Source: Polydactylus sextarius
Lineage: Eukaryota > Chordata > Actinopteri > Polynemidae
DNA: 64,000 nt
Direction: 5' to 3'
Assembly: GCA_016801845.1 (NCBI GenBank)
Contig: CM028923.1
Span: 13,498,679-13,562,678, forward strand
Shown: positions 37,411-51,300 of the stretch, piece by piece
Position numbering within the stretch: position 1 is the first letter of the stretch
How the letters are laid out: each line of letters opens with the position of its first letter
Notes under the pieces: generated by a model
What the model was told of the DNA's origin: nothing
What the model saw: only the letters and a program-made list of their open reading frames with translations
Databases searched by the model: none
Program-made: the position numbers and the translations under genes

Positions 37411-40400
37411 ATCTGCTAAATGATTAAATGTAAACTTATTGTCCAAATGGAGTTTCATGGTTGTGCAGGAAATCTAAAGTAATGACAGCCTGGAAAAATG
37501 CTGAGATCAAGATAAAAGTACCAACAGTGGCCTTAGCTGCAATTTGCATAAGAATATCTGATCAATTAATCAGTGAGTCTCATATAGATGCATTAAGTAG
37601 TGAGCTGGAGCCAGGATGTGGTTAACCTAGATTAGCATAAAGACTGAGGTGAAGGAACCAGCTGTTCAGGCTGTGTCCATTGGGTAAGCTAGACTACCAG
37701 AGGGAGGGTACAGTGATTAATAAATGTGTCAACCAGTCAGACCACTGGTCTCATAGCTCTGACACAGCCAGGCCAATCACAGTGAAGTATGTCAGATAGA
37801 GAATCGGCTTCTCCGTGATTTCCTGTCTGGACAAAGTGACACGATGTGAAGTGTGTTGTGAATTAGTGTTGTGCAAAAAAATGGAATTGAACTGAATTCT
37901 TAAGGAAATGCAAACAAAGTTGGACAGAATGATACACAGGATTAATAAACTCCACCAGTCCAACGTCTCTGGAGGTGTGTGTGGTGCATTCTGATGTCAT
38001 TTGCAGATGAACTAATAAAGGTAAATATGTTAGATGGTTGTATGGAATGACCTGGTGTGGTAGTACCTGAATATTAAACTGCATTCTGTTCATGAAATGT
38101 CTTGACTGTCATTGTGCAGGTATACACAAAGAATTAGAAGCTTCTCCTGGCTGTAAGTATTATGCCATTTAGACTTAAAATCTCCCTTGTTGAGAAAATC
38201 ACTGAAGTGTCAGAGGAATCACATATGTTCAGGAACATATGTGCTTTTCAGATGTCTATTCTCAGCACAGCAACACCAACCAACTCACTTTGCACTGCTT
38301 CACCCAAACAAACTTCCCACCTGTTTGTTCATCTCCTCCCACCTGCACACCATTCACGCTGCACTTGGCACAAAATTACACAGACAGACAAAAGCTAATT
38401 TCAAGGTCAGGAAATAGTTGAAGTGCTGCTGCCACTAGTCGCTATAATCAGTAACTAGAGCCTTGTGTCTCTTGTCAGGTTCCTGCTCAGCTGTTTCGCT
38501 CGCTTGCTTGTGCTCTTTCACCAAAATAACCTGTTGGCTATTGCGTCCAAATAAACAAAGAGTAAGCCAAGTAATTTACACAACGGCTTCAGCATAATAT
38601 TTCCATGACCAATTTGGCAAGCAGTTTTATTCTCTCTGGCCTCAGCTATTGTAGCTGACATCACAGGCTCAAACACCTGCCAGACTGGCGTCCAGAAAAC
38701 AAGCTATTCTCTGTTCTGTTCTGCTAGCATTATTTCTGACTGTTGAAGCAGTTTAATGAGATCATTGTAAATACTGAGAAAAAGTTTCACTATAGAGGAC
38801 TGGGGGTTAGAGAGCCACATTGTAGGAAGTCTAGGGGTTTGACAGTGGCAGAGTGGGAGGCTTCAGGTGGACGGGCCGTTCAGGAGGACAACCGAAAGTC
38901 AGGGTTGATGGATAGAAATGTTAGCGGGAGAACTGCTCTGGTGGAAGAGCAGAGGGATGGTGGCCAGTACAGAACCCCATAAGGGGACTGAAACGAGGCC
39001 AACAGCTACTTCAGATCCTTTGGGCTACCATAGAATTGGTGGTGATTTCATTTTGGTTGTGTGCCAGGAAGCCAGGCAGGAGGTGAACAGTAAAGCAAAA
39101 ATCCCTTTGGATTGTGAGCAGGAAGCTGGAGTCCAGAGCAAGATGCAGGACCGATAGAAGCATGGAGCATAAAACAAACAAATAGCACCAGGAAATCAGA
39201 AGGTATCCATTAGAAAAAAATGAGGTGTGTGGCTGAGGTGCCACGATGCAACTGGAATCCAGGACATGTTGACAGGGGGGTTCAATGGTGCAGTCGGTTG
39301 TTGTGCTTGGAAGCTTCACTACAAGCATCCTTACAGTGCCTTTGTGTTCTAGACACTGTATTTCTTGGAATAAAGAAGGCAGGTACCCAGTAAAGGTGAC
39401 TAGTGAAAAGAGGAGGTCATCATGGCTGTTAATATCCGGAAACCTGACCTGAAGGATGGCATAGGTTGATCATTCTTAAGGCGGTTGCAAGCAAACAAAC
39501 ATGAGTCTAACCATCTATGGTGTAGGATTGGGGTTATCTAAATTGTTAACAGGTGGCCAGCATGTCTGATGCTCACCAAAATAATAGACAGGCTGGAGTC
39601 TTAGCAGGATTAATACCAGCTGACTGGGAGGAATGTGGCATGACTGTGCAGGTGGTAAAGCTGATAGAGATGTAAAAAGCCACCTCTTGGGAGATTTCAG
39701 GGTCCCACTTCGAAGAAGTAGCCTGGAGTCACTCTTAGACACTCCAAAGTCCTTCTGTGTAAATGCTAAATCGACTTGGCTTGTTGCCTTCTGTGAAAGG
39801 TTTGCTGAGTCTGCAAGTAACGACCACAGCATGAAAGATTATATTGCAGAGCAACAGATCAGACAGCTTTGTTCATAGTAGAATAAATGGCACGTCTTAA
39901 AGAGGGAGTGTGTTCTCAGTGATATTTGCCTGCAGCACTAAAATGTAATATAAAAGAGAATCTCACTTCGGGCACATTCAAAGCAAAACTGTAACTGAAG
40001 ATGTAATGTGATATTCCTGCCAACAGCCTCTCTGCCCTGTTTTTAAGCTTGGAAATAAACAATAGCAACTCTAATTTCATCTTGCCTGTCACATCTGCCC
40101 TTGAGTCTCCAGCGTGTTGGGACAAATCTCCATATATGTGCTTGTGCAGCTTTTCATTCATGTCCCCTAGCTAAGCACAAGGCAATGAAAGGAAACGGAC
40201 TGAAAAAAATTGCTTCATTATATAAGAAAAGCCACCTCTTTTGTCTTTTAATTGTCCTTTTTCTAAAATGTTGTTCTAATTATTTTTCTGAAAAAGCTTA
40301 ACCAGCAAACAGATGAGTCGCAGTATTTTCCAATTTTACAGGTTTGGACAACATTTCAAAGACAATATATTATAGTCATGAACAACTGTTCTTTGATTGT

Positions 40401-43259
40401 GACAGCTACAAATATAGGAAGCAATATGACAACAAGGGCAGCGCTGCAGTACAACTTTGCAATAAAAAGGACTACTATAATAATATCTTTAGAAAACAAT
40501 AAAGATTAGAATTCAACTGAAACTATTTTTTGATCTAATGTCCAACATGAACCACCAGTGCAGGGCTAAGGTGATGGAATTATTTTTATAAAATGGCTGT
40601 AGGCCAAGCTATTCCAGGACCACACTTCAAACGAAGGGGTAGGAGAAATTTCCCAGCATGCCCCAGGACAAGGTTGCAGTTGTCAAAAACATTAGCAATT
40701 TAAGTTATAAGCTAAGTTATCCCTATACGCTAATCAATAACGTTCGTTAACGTTAGCTGGCAGTCGCTAGTTGTCACTTTGCTAATGTTTTCCATTTATC
40801 TGATAACAGGACTTGTTTGATGGTGACTTCCACTGAAAAACAAGGCTAATGTAAACAAATAGCTTGTTAGTTTTTTTTTTGTTTTTTTTTTAAAACTACT
40901 TGATTGGCACAAATAAGTATGTAGACAGCTTGTTGTCTTTAGCTACACAGCATTAGCTCTGTAGCTTAGCATTAAAATAAATAAGCACGTTCCCAGAGTT
41001 TCCACCTCTGCAACTCAATTGACTGTGACCATTAGATGAGAACCATGACAGTAAACAGAGTGCTGTGGCCAACAGTCGCTTACTGTGTGCAGTACTCCAA
41101 CTGGCCTGAGCATCACACCGAGCTGTAGAGAGGTGTCATGTGACTTTTAATTGCTGCCACAGTGTCTATAATCAGATCTTATTGGAATGTGCCCGTGCAA
41201 AGCCAGCAGTCATGATTTAAAGCCTGAGAGCGACGGCCAGGCATTGATTCCATAACCTTTCCTAAATTATCCAGACAACAGAGAGGGTGGTGTCTCTCTC
41301 TTTACCGTTCTCACTCTACCTCAGCCTGTGAGCGTCCAGCCATGGGCGCAGAGCTGGGATGAACTGCAATTGATTAGCTGTGCGGCCATCTCAGACAGCT
41401 CAGTCGCAGCATGGGCTTCTATGGCTTTGATACTGGATGACAGCAAAGTAAATGTCTGCAGAGATAATGAGGTGGCCTTGCCGCGCCCTGCGTGTCAGCA
41501 CTCCACCAATCAATGCACATGTGTAAACAGCCAATAATGTTGAGCTTGTGTGTGTGTGTGGCTTATTTTAAACTGATGTCAAAAGAAACAGGACAATTCA
41601 CAGCAGTCGTTGTGCCGGTAGAGAGAGAGAAAGGCCACTTTAGAGCGAGTGGAGCAGACTGGCAGGGTTGTACGTCCACAGAGGTTAGAGGAATGGGCTC
41701 ATGACTAGACGGTTGCCAGTTCAGCTCCCTGATAAAACAAGAAAAATCTGGACTGAAATGCTTCCTCTGTCGGGTCGTTCTTAAAATAATAATAAGCTGC
41801 TATTTCAGGAAAATAATTACTGCTGCTTTTGCTCCCAGAACATTTTCATATTTGTGTCCAGTAAATCCAGGATGTTACGTGTTTCCTTTGTGATAACTAA
41901 AAGAAATTAAAAAAAAAGAGAAAAAAAACAACAAAAATCAGGAAATTCAAAGGAGAACAATCCAACTCAATCACTCAGAGGATGCAGTCTCCTTTTCATT
42001 ATTAGACAAAATAAGACATGACTCAAGAGCTGTGCTGTTCCTCCACACTGAAAGGTTTTGCTTTCCTTTTTCATTGCGCTACATTTAATGGAGAACACTT
42101 TAGTTTGAGTGCTCCATGGAGCCCAGCTGTAACAAACAACCAATATTCATATCCCTTCTTTTCCTCTTCTACAAAACACAACTATTACCAGAGTCTGCTC
42201 AGTGCTGCAGCCTTTCTAGGGCTGAATGTTCTGCATTAATTACCACAGCCTCAGAGATGGTAAGATATTAAATTTTGATAATAAAAGACCAAGACCACTC
42301 ACAAGACTTGCCCTCTCCTTCTGGTGGGGTTAATAACTATTAGGAGAGAATATTTCAATGTTACATCAGTTTCAGTTAGTTTCTCATGAATTTCTTTATA
42401 TTGCTGGAAGGTAGTGGTGTGAATAGATCTTTATGTCATTTAATCCTGAACATCCAAATAGAGTTTCAGTTAAAAGGGTGTATTACATAAACATATGAAA
42501 TTAAAAAAATAACGAATATGATGCAAGGTGCTCGAAAGGAAGAAAAAAAGTGGGAGAGAAATATAGACCAGTACTACGTTATGAAATATAATAGGATGTG
42601 TTTTTACTCAGTTGAGTTCTCATGCTAAAATTGCGTTTAGTTGTTGCACTTTGAGTAAAATGATAAAATTATCCTCCAGTTGAATAAGTTTGTGTGAAAC
42701 CTGCCATAGCTGATTTTTTGTTCACTTGAGCTATTTTTTATGCGGTGCAGTTAATTACAAAGTCAAGGCAAAGATTTGAGTAGCAGTGATTTTGCCCCAG
42801 AAGTTGTCGTGAGTTGAAAATTTTTTGTCTTGAGTGAAAATTTCACTATATGCTATATTTCGCAAAAGCCTATTAGCAATGAATTTCTGCTGACATCACC
42901 AAGAAGAAATAGCTGAAGTTATATGATACAACTTTTGTACTTTATAGAGACAGAAATAAAATGAGAGGGCCTGGTGTAAAATCAGAGAAGCAACAAAACT
43001 ACCAGGTATGTTTTGAACATATGGGTTTATTACTTGATTCCAGCTTGTACTTTGGTATAAAACAATTAGCACTGGCATTATAGCACTGCCCTCAGCAGAT
43101 AGTTAGACTGAAATACACACAAAAGTAATATTTGTAAAAAAAAAAATCCTATGTGTTTTGTTTTAACATATCATTACCTTTGGTAAATACGACACAGATA
43201 TGATGATTCACCATGACATATATGGTAATGAGCATTAGGTATCGGCAGTGACACTAAGG
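37411..43259. other. Non-coding; one TTAGC-rich block
   Basis: 40690-40980 is rich in GCTAA/TTAGC and CGTTAGC words typical of fish intergenic DNA and contains a poly-T near 40872-40893. 38810-39350 is relatively G-rich and open in several frames with no protein character. 43005-43090 is a remnant of the repeat seen at 31.5 kb. Confidence 0.45.
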
Positions 43260-43560
43260 TAAGTTGGTCCAGACATCGTTCGGAAGGTTTAGAGTATAAG
43301 TGTATGTAAACTTACTAGGAGCTATAGGTTTTATCTGTATCCCTTATCTAACTAGACAACCAATTAGTCCTAAGAGTATTTCAAGGTGTACCCAAAGGAA
43401 TTGTGGAGAGTAGAGTACCCAGATCAGATGAGACATAGAGTCTCTCCAGAGACCTGGAAACCTCCTGATCAGATGTCTGAACCACCTCAACCAGTTCCTT
43501 TTGATGCGTTCCCTACAGACGTCCATGATCTTTATCTCAGTGGATTAGAGTGAGTCCAAC
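43260..43560 (-). mobile_element. LINE-like 3'-end fragment, copy 4 of 5 (longest)
   Basis: The minus-strand frame encodes RNWLRWFRHLIRRFPG, recognisable as the C-terminal 'LRWFGHLIRMPPG' block. The GHLIR-region coding start (about 43500-43540) is intact here, whereas other copies retain mostly downstream parts. It is still truncated and has no upstream RT. Confidence 0.65.
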
Positions 43561-44769
43561 CACCTGACGTTTTGGCTGCTTGTTTTTCCTAGCTCATAGT
43601 TGATGGTCAGAATATAAACTAGGTGCTAGACTGCCCAGCAATCTCCAAAACCCTCAGCATCTCAGGATGAATCTCATACACAGCTGGCATCTTACCAATG
43701 AGGGGCTTTGTAACTCCTCATAACCCCTGCCAGAGATACAAGTGACGCTTCCCTGAGTCTCCCAAATCTGTTTCCTCCTCAAAGGAAAACCTAGGTCCTT
43801 TAAATGTTGCACCAAAATGAATCGTTATAATTCTGTGTACTCAAGACTTTCAGAAATCAATTAGCAATACACCCATATTTCATCTAACACAAGAGCTGGG
43901 ATTCAGGCCTAAATTTAAAAATTGAAGGAGAATATTCCTGTTTCAAAGGAAGCCTTCTCTCATTACTCAGACTCCTGTATAATGAAAAAAGGCATTGTGA
44001 CACCTGCTTTGACAAAATGTATCTGGGGAAGTAAAGGTAGATTATGAAATGTGTGCATTCATAGGAAACTAATTCCTCAGTCATCATCGTGAATCATTTG
44101 AATTGTTCGACTGCCACTGCAGGGAGGCCAACTTTGAATGGTGTATCATGCAGCCACCAACAAATGCTGCATGGTTTGTCTTTATGAAAAAAGGTACAGT
44201 CCTTCAGTACCTAAGATTACATCCTTAACCTAGACAACATTACCGTTTCCTTTGACGTCCTTTCCACTTTTTGATTTTGCTATAATTTTTGACAGCAAAC
44301 TGAACTTTCACTGGAAAAAAATCACATCTGAATAGGTAGCACTCTTTCATGTGTTCAAGCCAAATGCAAAACAACTTTTCTCCATCATCAGCCAATGACA
44401 GTACTCCCTCTGGAAAGCCAGCTGTGCTTCCATAACCGCAACCAACAGCTGGAAAAACGTAACAGAACCATATGTTCAGAAATTCCTTGGTAATATTCTC
44501 AAATTGCATGGTTGCATTTTTGTCTGATTGCATCATGCAGTAATTCAGTCTTTAGCTAGCTTTAACAGCTAGCCAGTCTGTGTTAATGTAGAGTCAGAGA
44601 AATATTTTTTTCTTGTGTGAACACATCTACTTTTACTCATGGCTACACAGTGCTAATAATTCAAGCATTTTTGAAAAATTCACATGAACTACTTGTTCTT
44701 GCTTTGAAAGTCTATGTTTCTGGAGGAAAAAATAGAAGTAACATGATTTTTTCTTCCAAATTCTGACCT

Positions 44770-44775
44770 TTTATT
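44770..44775 (-). terminator. Poly(A) signal AATAAA for the esterase gene
   Basis: AATAAA on the minus strand about 130 nt after the TGA at 44905. It is the first canonical signal I noticed downstream, implying a short 3' UTR. Confidence 0.6.
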
Positions 44776-44904
44776 GAAACCATTGCTGATTAAAATATCA
44801 TTATGTTATAAAATAAACACTGCAACTTGACATCTGTAGACTTTCTGACTGAATTTGCAAACTCACAAAAAGACAGAGGCACTGACAAGTAACTGTAAAG
44901 CTCT

Positions 44905-45357
44905 TCAGTAGATACCCAGCTGGTCCCAGAAGTCACATATATGGTTCCTGGTTCCCACTTGTGCATGTGAACGCACTGTCAGGTTCATGACCAGCCAGCC
45001 GCTCGTGTCGGAATAGCGAGGCCAAGCGGGCAGACGTTGTTCCCGGCAGAAAGTTGTCTGCTGTGCTCGTGAAGAGGGGTCACCATTGTGGGCGAAGGCG
45101 CCCCAGTAGCACAGCATCCGATTGGACAGCAGCTTCTCTGCTGGCAGCATTGTGAAGTTGGCCACCGCGGCCGAGTCAAAGAGAAAAGGCAGCTCGGCGC
45201 CGTGGCAGGCGTGCTGGTAGCAAAACGTCAGACCCGACCAGACGCGATGGTCTGACGCCACATGGTCGAACACATACATCCACACTTCGCTGCCCTGCAC
45301 TTTGCCGGCACGTGCTGACCTCCTGGACGGACACAGGAAGACGTAGTCGGTGACGAT
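44905..45357 (-). CDS. Esterase exon 8: catalytic histidine and C-terminus
   Basis: Residues 462-611 and the TGA at 44905-44907. CHGAELPFLF supplies the triad His513 (codon 45202-45204). FCREQRLPAWPRY and the ending CDFWDQLG match the C-terminal part of the family. The protein stops soon after CDFWD with no hydrophobic tail, so neither a GPI nor a transmembrane anchor is indicated. The exon is more GC-rich than its surroundings and far from exon 7, but the reading frame and family motifs continue without a break. Confidence 0.92.
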   Translation of the reverse strand: MVTDYVFLCPSRRSARAGKVQGSEVWMYVFDHVASDHRVWSGLTFCYQHACHGAELPFLFDSAAVANFTMLPAEKLLSNRMLCYWGAFAHNGDPSSRAQQTTFCREQRLPAWPRYSDTSGWLVMNLTVRSHAQVGTRNHICDFWDQLGIY

Positions 45358-48300
45358 CTGAAGACAGAAGTTAAAACAAAGGAGGAGGTGAAAGGTTTTT
45401 TTTTAATCATTTGGAGAATCTTTTTCATTTCATTTGAGATAAAGATTATCAGTTGTTCAGTCGATCAGTCGACCAGTCTAAATACTGAAATACCAATAAG
45501 TTTGGATGGATTGCCATCAAACTGTGATTCATGTTACTCAGAAGATGAATTCTAATCACTTTGGTGATGACTTTGTACACCGGATGTGATTTCAACTGAA
45601 ATGTCCTTGGTTGGATTTATTGGCAAGAACTTCATCCACTGTAAAGGAAATACACATCGTCACCTTCCTCACCAATCAATGTTCAGTCAGTCTCAACTGT
45701 CGGCTCGCATTTATAGCATTTAAATAAATAGTTAAAAATCAAACTTATCAGAAAAATGAAGAACTCAACATACAACGGTGTGATAGAACTACTTAAACTT
45801 ACAGAGACCATCTCTGAGAAACATTTGCTATTTGGCATGTACTTGACATGACCCGTACTACAGCAGGCCACCAGGGGGAGGTTGAGATGTCTAGTTCACT
45901 TAGGAGCTTTCGTGGCGTCCATTTTTATCAAGTTTTATCAAGTCATTCCATCCTCCATCATCTATAGTGCTTATCCCAGTAAGTCTCTTTGGTATTACAT
46001 TTTATGCTTTTATTACCACTTATATATTTCCTCAAATTCCTCATTGTTTCAAAAAATAAAAAGTTTTAAACCCATACTGTGGCCTCAAGTTTAGTGGATT
46101 ACATTTTTAGTGCAGCTGTTTTTTTTTTTTTTTTTTTTGTTGATGTTGATGTTGATATTTTTAGGACAATTAAACTTGGACATATAATAATAATCTATAA
46201 ACAAGCAGTTTTGCAGGTTGAGAAATGCCTCAGCATTGTTGGCACTTTATGTTTTACAGTGTATCTTCTATCTCTGTGCTGGTTTTATGGAAAAGAAAAT
46301 GAATAAAACTAATTACTGTGGCATCTACTCAGAGACCGGCTCAGGCAGAGCAGCAGAAAAACTATTGTTCGCTCGTGGCTAACGGGATGCAGAGGAAAAA
46401 GGAAGGTGGATTGTCTTCTTTTGCCTGTTACCTGGAAACCAGTGTGTCTTTTTCAGCAACACACGACCTGCACCCACACATATGACACCTGAAAACAAAC
46501 AGGCTGACTGTAGGAAGCTGATAATAACAACAGTAATAAAACTTTATTTTCAACCTTTCTGAAACAAAGTTACAAAGCTCTTCACAATAAAAAACAGATA
46601 ACATCAGTAAATAACATCCAAACCATAAAATATATCAAGTTTAAATAATTTATGCACAGACAGAATGGGTGCAAGCACAGGTAGAAATTGAATTGTGTAA
46701 TGACGTACAATGTTTTCCTGTATAACACTCCAGAAATAAGCTTTTCCCCCAGTACGTCTTCTCCCTTTACTCTCATTCCTTCCTCTATGTTGCCCCTCAT
46801 TATATTTTACTCCACAGCTGCCTACTTTTGTTATGCGTGTTCACTCTTTTCCATTACTTACTGAGATAAAATCAACAGTCTGAAAAGAAATGATCAGCTT
46901 TCCTGTACCACTGAGCATTTAATTTTATGGGGCAGCACATTTTAGCCCTAGGTGTCTATGTGGTGAGGAGTTCTACAGCTGAAGCAACATTAAATCAATA
47001 TAACACTGCGATAAATGTTTTTTATGTTTGCAGTCCTTAATTTCACTGTTCAGCTGTCCTATTATCTGTTTTTGTCATTGGGCACACTCGTTTCTTTGCC
47101 AGTATCAGTGTCAGACAGACATCCTGCTGTATTCACACACACACACACACACCAACTCCTACGAAATGTACATCCTGTGACAATATAAAAAATGGGTTGT
47201 GTGCTAAATATTTACCACCATGAATGAACAGATAAAGAATAGCGAGAATGCAAACTACAGAACAATGAGGTCTGGCTGCACCACAGATGGCAGAGCATAA
47301 AACCAAACAGTTATCATTCTCACAGCTTTATTAGACACGGTCCCAAACAGAATCAAACATTATGCATGATTTATTTATAGGCTAAACAACACAAGGCACA
47401 ATGTAACGCCTGGTATTGTGGAGTCTGTAAAAACTGTATCCAAAACTAATTTGTATGATTTGTGTAACAACGACATGTTCAAGAATGGGACAGATGGACC
47501 TGAACCTTTTTGCAGAAAGTTGTCTGAAACTTCCACAATCACATGATCAGAGTTCCTTATTTTCCTCAAGTGATACAATTCACCCCTTAGGTCCATGTAG
47601 TTAACATGCTGTTGAAACCACAAGAAAACGACTTTGAGTTAAGGCTGAATTGCTTCTCCAATTGTGTGCTGTGTGGTCACGCTGTCGGATTGATGCAGTT
47701 GTGAGTCTGTTTGGAGTTCTCCGTTGACTGCAGGTGTCGTAAAGTAATTCACCGACAGAACAATAGGGGGCGATACGTTTCTTTCCGATAAGATTATCAA
47801 CTATTGCTGATAGTTTATTTACAGCCTGACCTTGTTCCTCCACACACAATGAAAAATGGAGACACAGAGAAGACATTTGTTGGAAGAGGAACTGATCGAC
47901 ATTGAACAACAGATCTTTTTACTGTAAATACTGAAACGAGAACTAAAGAGGAGACGTGATGTTATTGTTGTGGAAGGAATGTAAAAGGCAAAGCGAGATT
48001 ATGGAAATGAGGTAACTCTAGCGGACCAATCAGAGCCATGCGGTCTCCATGAGCTCTCCGTCGTTTCGACGGATAGTTAAAAAGTTGGGGAAGTGCATGT
48101 AAGTGTAACAAAGAGGGGGTCGGACTGGGTACACAATGACGCAAAGGGCTCTGTGTCGTTGCATGTTACAGATGGAAGAAAAATTTACTGTCTATTCACA
48201 TTAGCCCAAACATATCAGATTGTGAAATCTGCATGATGCGTCTGCATTCGAGTTGGAATGTGCAGCAGAATAACACATCACTCACTGTACTACTGTGCAG

Positions 48301-51300
48301 AAAAACACATGCTGCCACTATCATACATTGTGTCACCAGCTGTGCCCTGTCAAGTGCCACCAATGAGTTTCACAGGAGGTTGATGCTCTAACCTCTACTG
48401 CTCTGTCACCCTGACCAACCAGTGAGAGCCACCACTACAGACACTATGACAAGAAGCCTGCACAGCTAATTACGTTCACACTAACACACTAGGGGCTACC
48501 ACTGCTTTGATGGGTATTCTAACAATGGGTATTCACCTCTGCAGTAAGGTGGTATGGTTTTCAAAGTAAAAAACTTTCAGACTTAAGGACGAACTAATTA
48601 GATTTTGTTGGCTAAAGGTCAAAAGTTATAAAGACTTAGTGCCCACATAGCAAAGTGGTTAGGACGCACCACTTCGACACGTATGCTGTCCGGTGATCGC
48701 CACTTTAAATCCCAGGTGTGACAATCATTTCTGCATGTCATTCCCACACGCTTCCCCCCACTTTCTTGTCTATCTTCACTAACCTGTCAAGAAATGCAAA
48801 ATGACCAAAATTATATTATATTATTATTCTTTTTTAAAAAAAAGTCATATAATTTGTTTTCTGTCACACAATCACAAGGGAGTTATACAGAATATACAGA
48901 ACCATTGTAACCATACTCTTCAACAAACCATGCAAATGAAAATTGTCCATTTATTTCTACTGAAGTGTTTTTGATTTTGTATAGCTTGTCAAAAGCCATG
49001 CTCGTACAGGTTATGTGCGATGTGTTCAGTGGGGAAGAAGATGATGATGTTGTGTTGTTCGGGGCGTTTTCAGACATACTATGTTTATCTAATACTGACA
49101 AAGCTATAAAAGCATAACACTGAGCTTTCCACATCAGCTCCATCTGTGATGGACTGGTTGACATTTGTGCTGACTGCCCTGCCCTCTGGAGAAGTGCCCT
49201 TTATGAAGAGATGTAGTGTGTTTGTGTGTGTGTGTAGTTGTGACTGCAGCATCTACCTACTGCACCGTGAACTGTGACTGAATTCTAACTACATCCAAAA
49301 GTGTCACCTTCTGGCCCTCTGAAGTTCCCTGAGGCTGTTTCCCTGCACTTTGCTTTGAAAATGGTGGAAGGAAACCATTCGGGGCTTATTTTTTTATTTA
49401 TTTATTTATTTTTTTTTTTGTCCTCCTTAGTCATCATGAGCTGTTTTTGTTGTGTTGATCACAACACAAAAACTGACGTAACTCAGTCAACAAACTGGGA
49501 AAGGAGAGCGGTAATATGTAGCTGTGCTGCCATGCAGAGAAATTATAACATTGATTGAATTATGCTTTAAAGTTATTTAGGAAACTACTAATTTCTAGAT
49601 AACCTCATCAGATTTTTTTTCCTTTTAACAATGTTCTTTGGCATTTGAAGTCAACTAAAGCTGCACTCGTCCATTTTTGGCCACAAGGGGGCAGAACTTC
49701 ACAACAATCTAAGCACTGAAAGTATCGACAGCTTCCTAAAATAAACACCTAACTAATTTTTTTGTTAAGTTTTTCAGGAAACACAAAAAAAACTTAACCA
49801 GAAAATTTAACATATGACATTTATTAATAATTTCACACAAAAAGGATGTAACAAAGGATGACTATTGGCATAGTAATACCACTGTGTAAATTATGTAACT
49901 TATGTACAAATAAATGACTTTGGACATGCCTTTGTGACTTAAGCAATATTTGTGTCAACAATAAAACACTGACAAACTAACTAAACATAATTCCCCTCTA
50001 AACTTTTAAGACCCCTCAGCTGATCTTGAATGTGGCAAATTGCAATAATAATTTAATAAATATGTTGCCTCATTTGATATTACAGCCTTTTTGTCAGTAT
50101 TTGATAACAAATTAATACTACAGTTACTAACACGTTTCTCGCCTCTGCACCAACTGTGTAAAAAAAATGCAGATAACATTTTATTTAACAGTTCCTTTTT
50201 TAGTGTATCTAAATGTAACAACACATAATAATATGTACATACACTGTACATACCTAACACTAACCCCAATCATAACCCGAACCCTAAGGTACAGTGACAA
50301 TCCATAAGACACACTTTGTTACATTGTACTTTATGATGTAGATACACTGTAACAAAAACTTATCTCTTACCAATTTGGGGCGAGTCCAGAATCACGGAAG
50401 TTAGTTCACTGAAGGTAGCCACCATCTTGGAAAGCTATTAAAATTGCCTAAGTCATATTTTATTTGGATTTAGGCATATTAAATCAGCTGAAGTCAGTCT
50501 TGACATATGCCATTATCTTAAAAGGCTAGAATCAAATGATTTGATCAACTGAGGGTGTAGGCGGTTTTACCACATGTGGTCAGCATCATGAGGAGATGAT
50601 TTAGGCAAAAAAAGTCAATTTTGCCAAAAAAAGGACTTAGGCTGTTATTTTAGGAAGGTACGATATTATTACCTCATAAAGTTTCATTGTTACAGCAACT
50701 TGTTAGTATTACATTCAGAGTTGTGTTTCCAGCAACCAGATTAGTACATTATTACGTGTTTGCATAGCTGCTTTTTTTTTTTTACACATGTAGCAGATGA
50801 ATAAGATTAGCATGTGACACAGATGAATTAGATTAATTATGTGTATTCTTGTTTCACCTCTTGATGTCTAAGTCTACAACACTTCCTCGGAAAGTAACTG
50901 GCTTCAACAGCTAAAGGCCCATTTATGCTCTATGCATGCTCCCTTTATGCACGTAAGTAGGTATGTGCGTACCTAGCATCGGACCATTCATACTCCCCAT
51001 GTATATTTCATGTTACCGTGGATGTTAACAACACATCCACTAGAGGACAGTGCAGAGCTCCGAGCTTCGACGTAAGTTTCAAACAATAACCAACATGGCG
51101 ATGGTGAAGGAGATCACAGTGCACATTCAAAGAAAGCCATAAAAAGAGGCAGCGCTGACAACGGCGGTGGTGGTTTGTGTGGCCATTAAATACATCGCGG
51201 TCAGAGATTTCTGTTTTTTCTTTTTTGTTTCTCTTGCTGGTCGCACGTGAGCTATACTGTCCAACACTGCCCCGATAATTTCCGGTGGTATTACACCTTT

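Noticed and set aside
44240..44536. 98-codon minus-strand frame just beyond the esterase 3' end
   Set aside because: It includes a dispersed repeat also present inverted at 31.5 kb, so it is not a gene.
48641..48720. tRNA gene suggested by a box A motif
   Set aside because: Box B is degraded and there is no cloverleaf; the body and tail identify it as a SINE.
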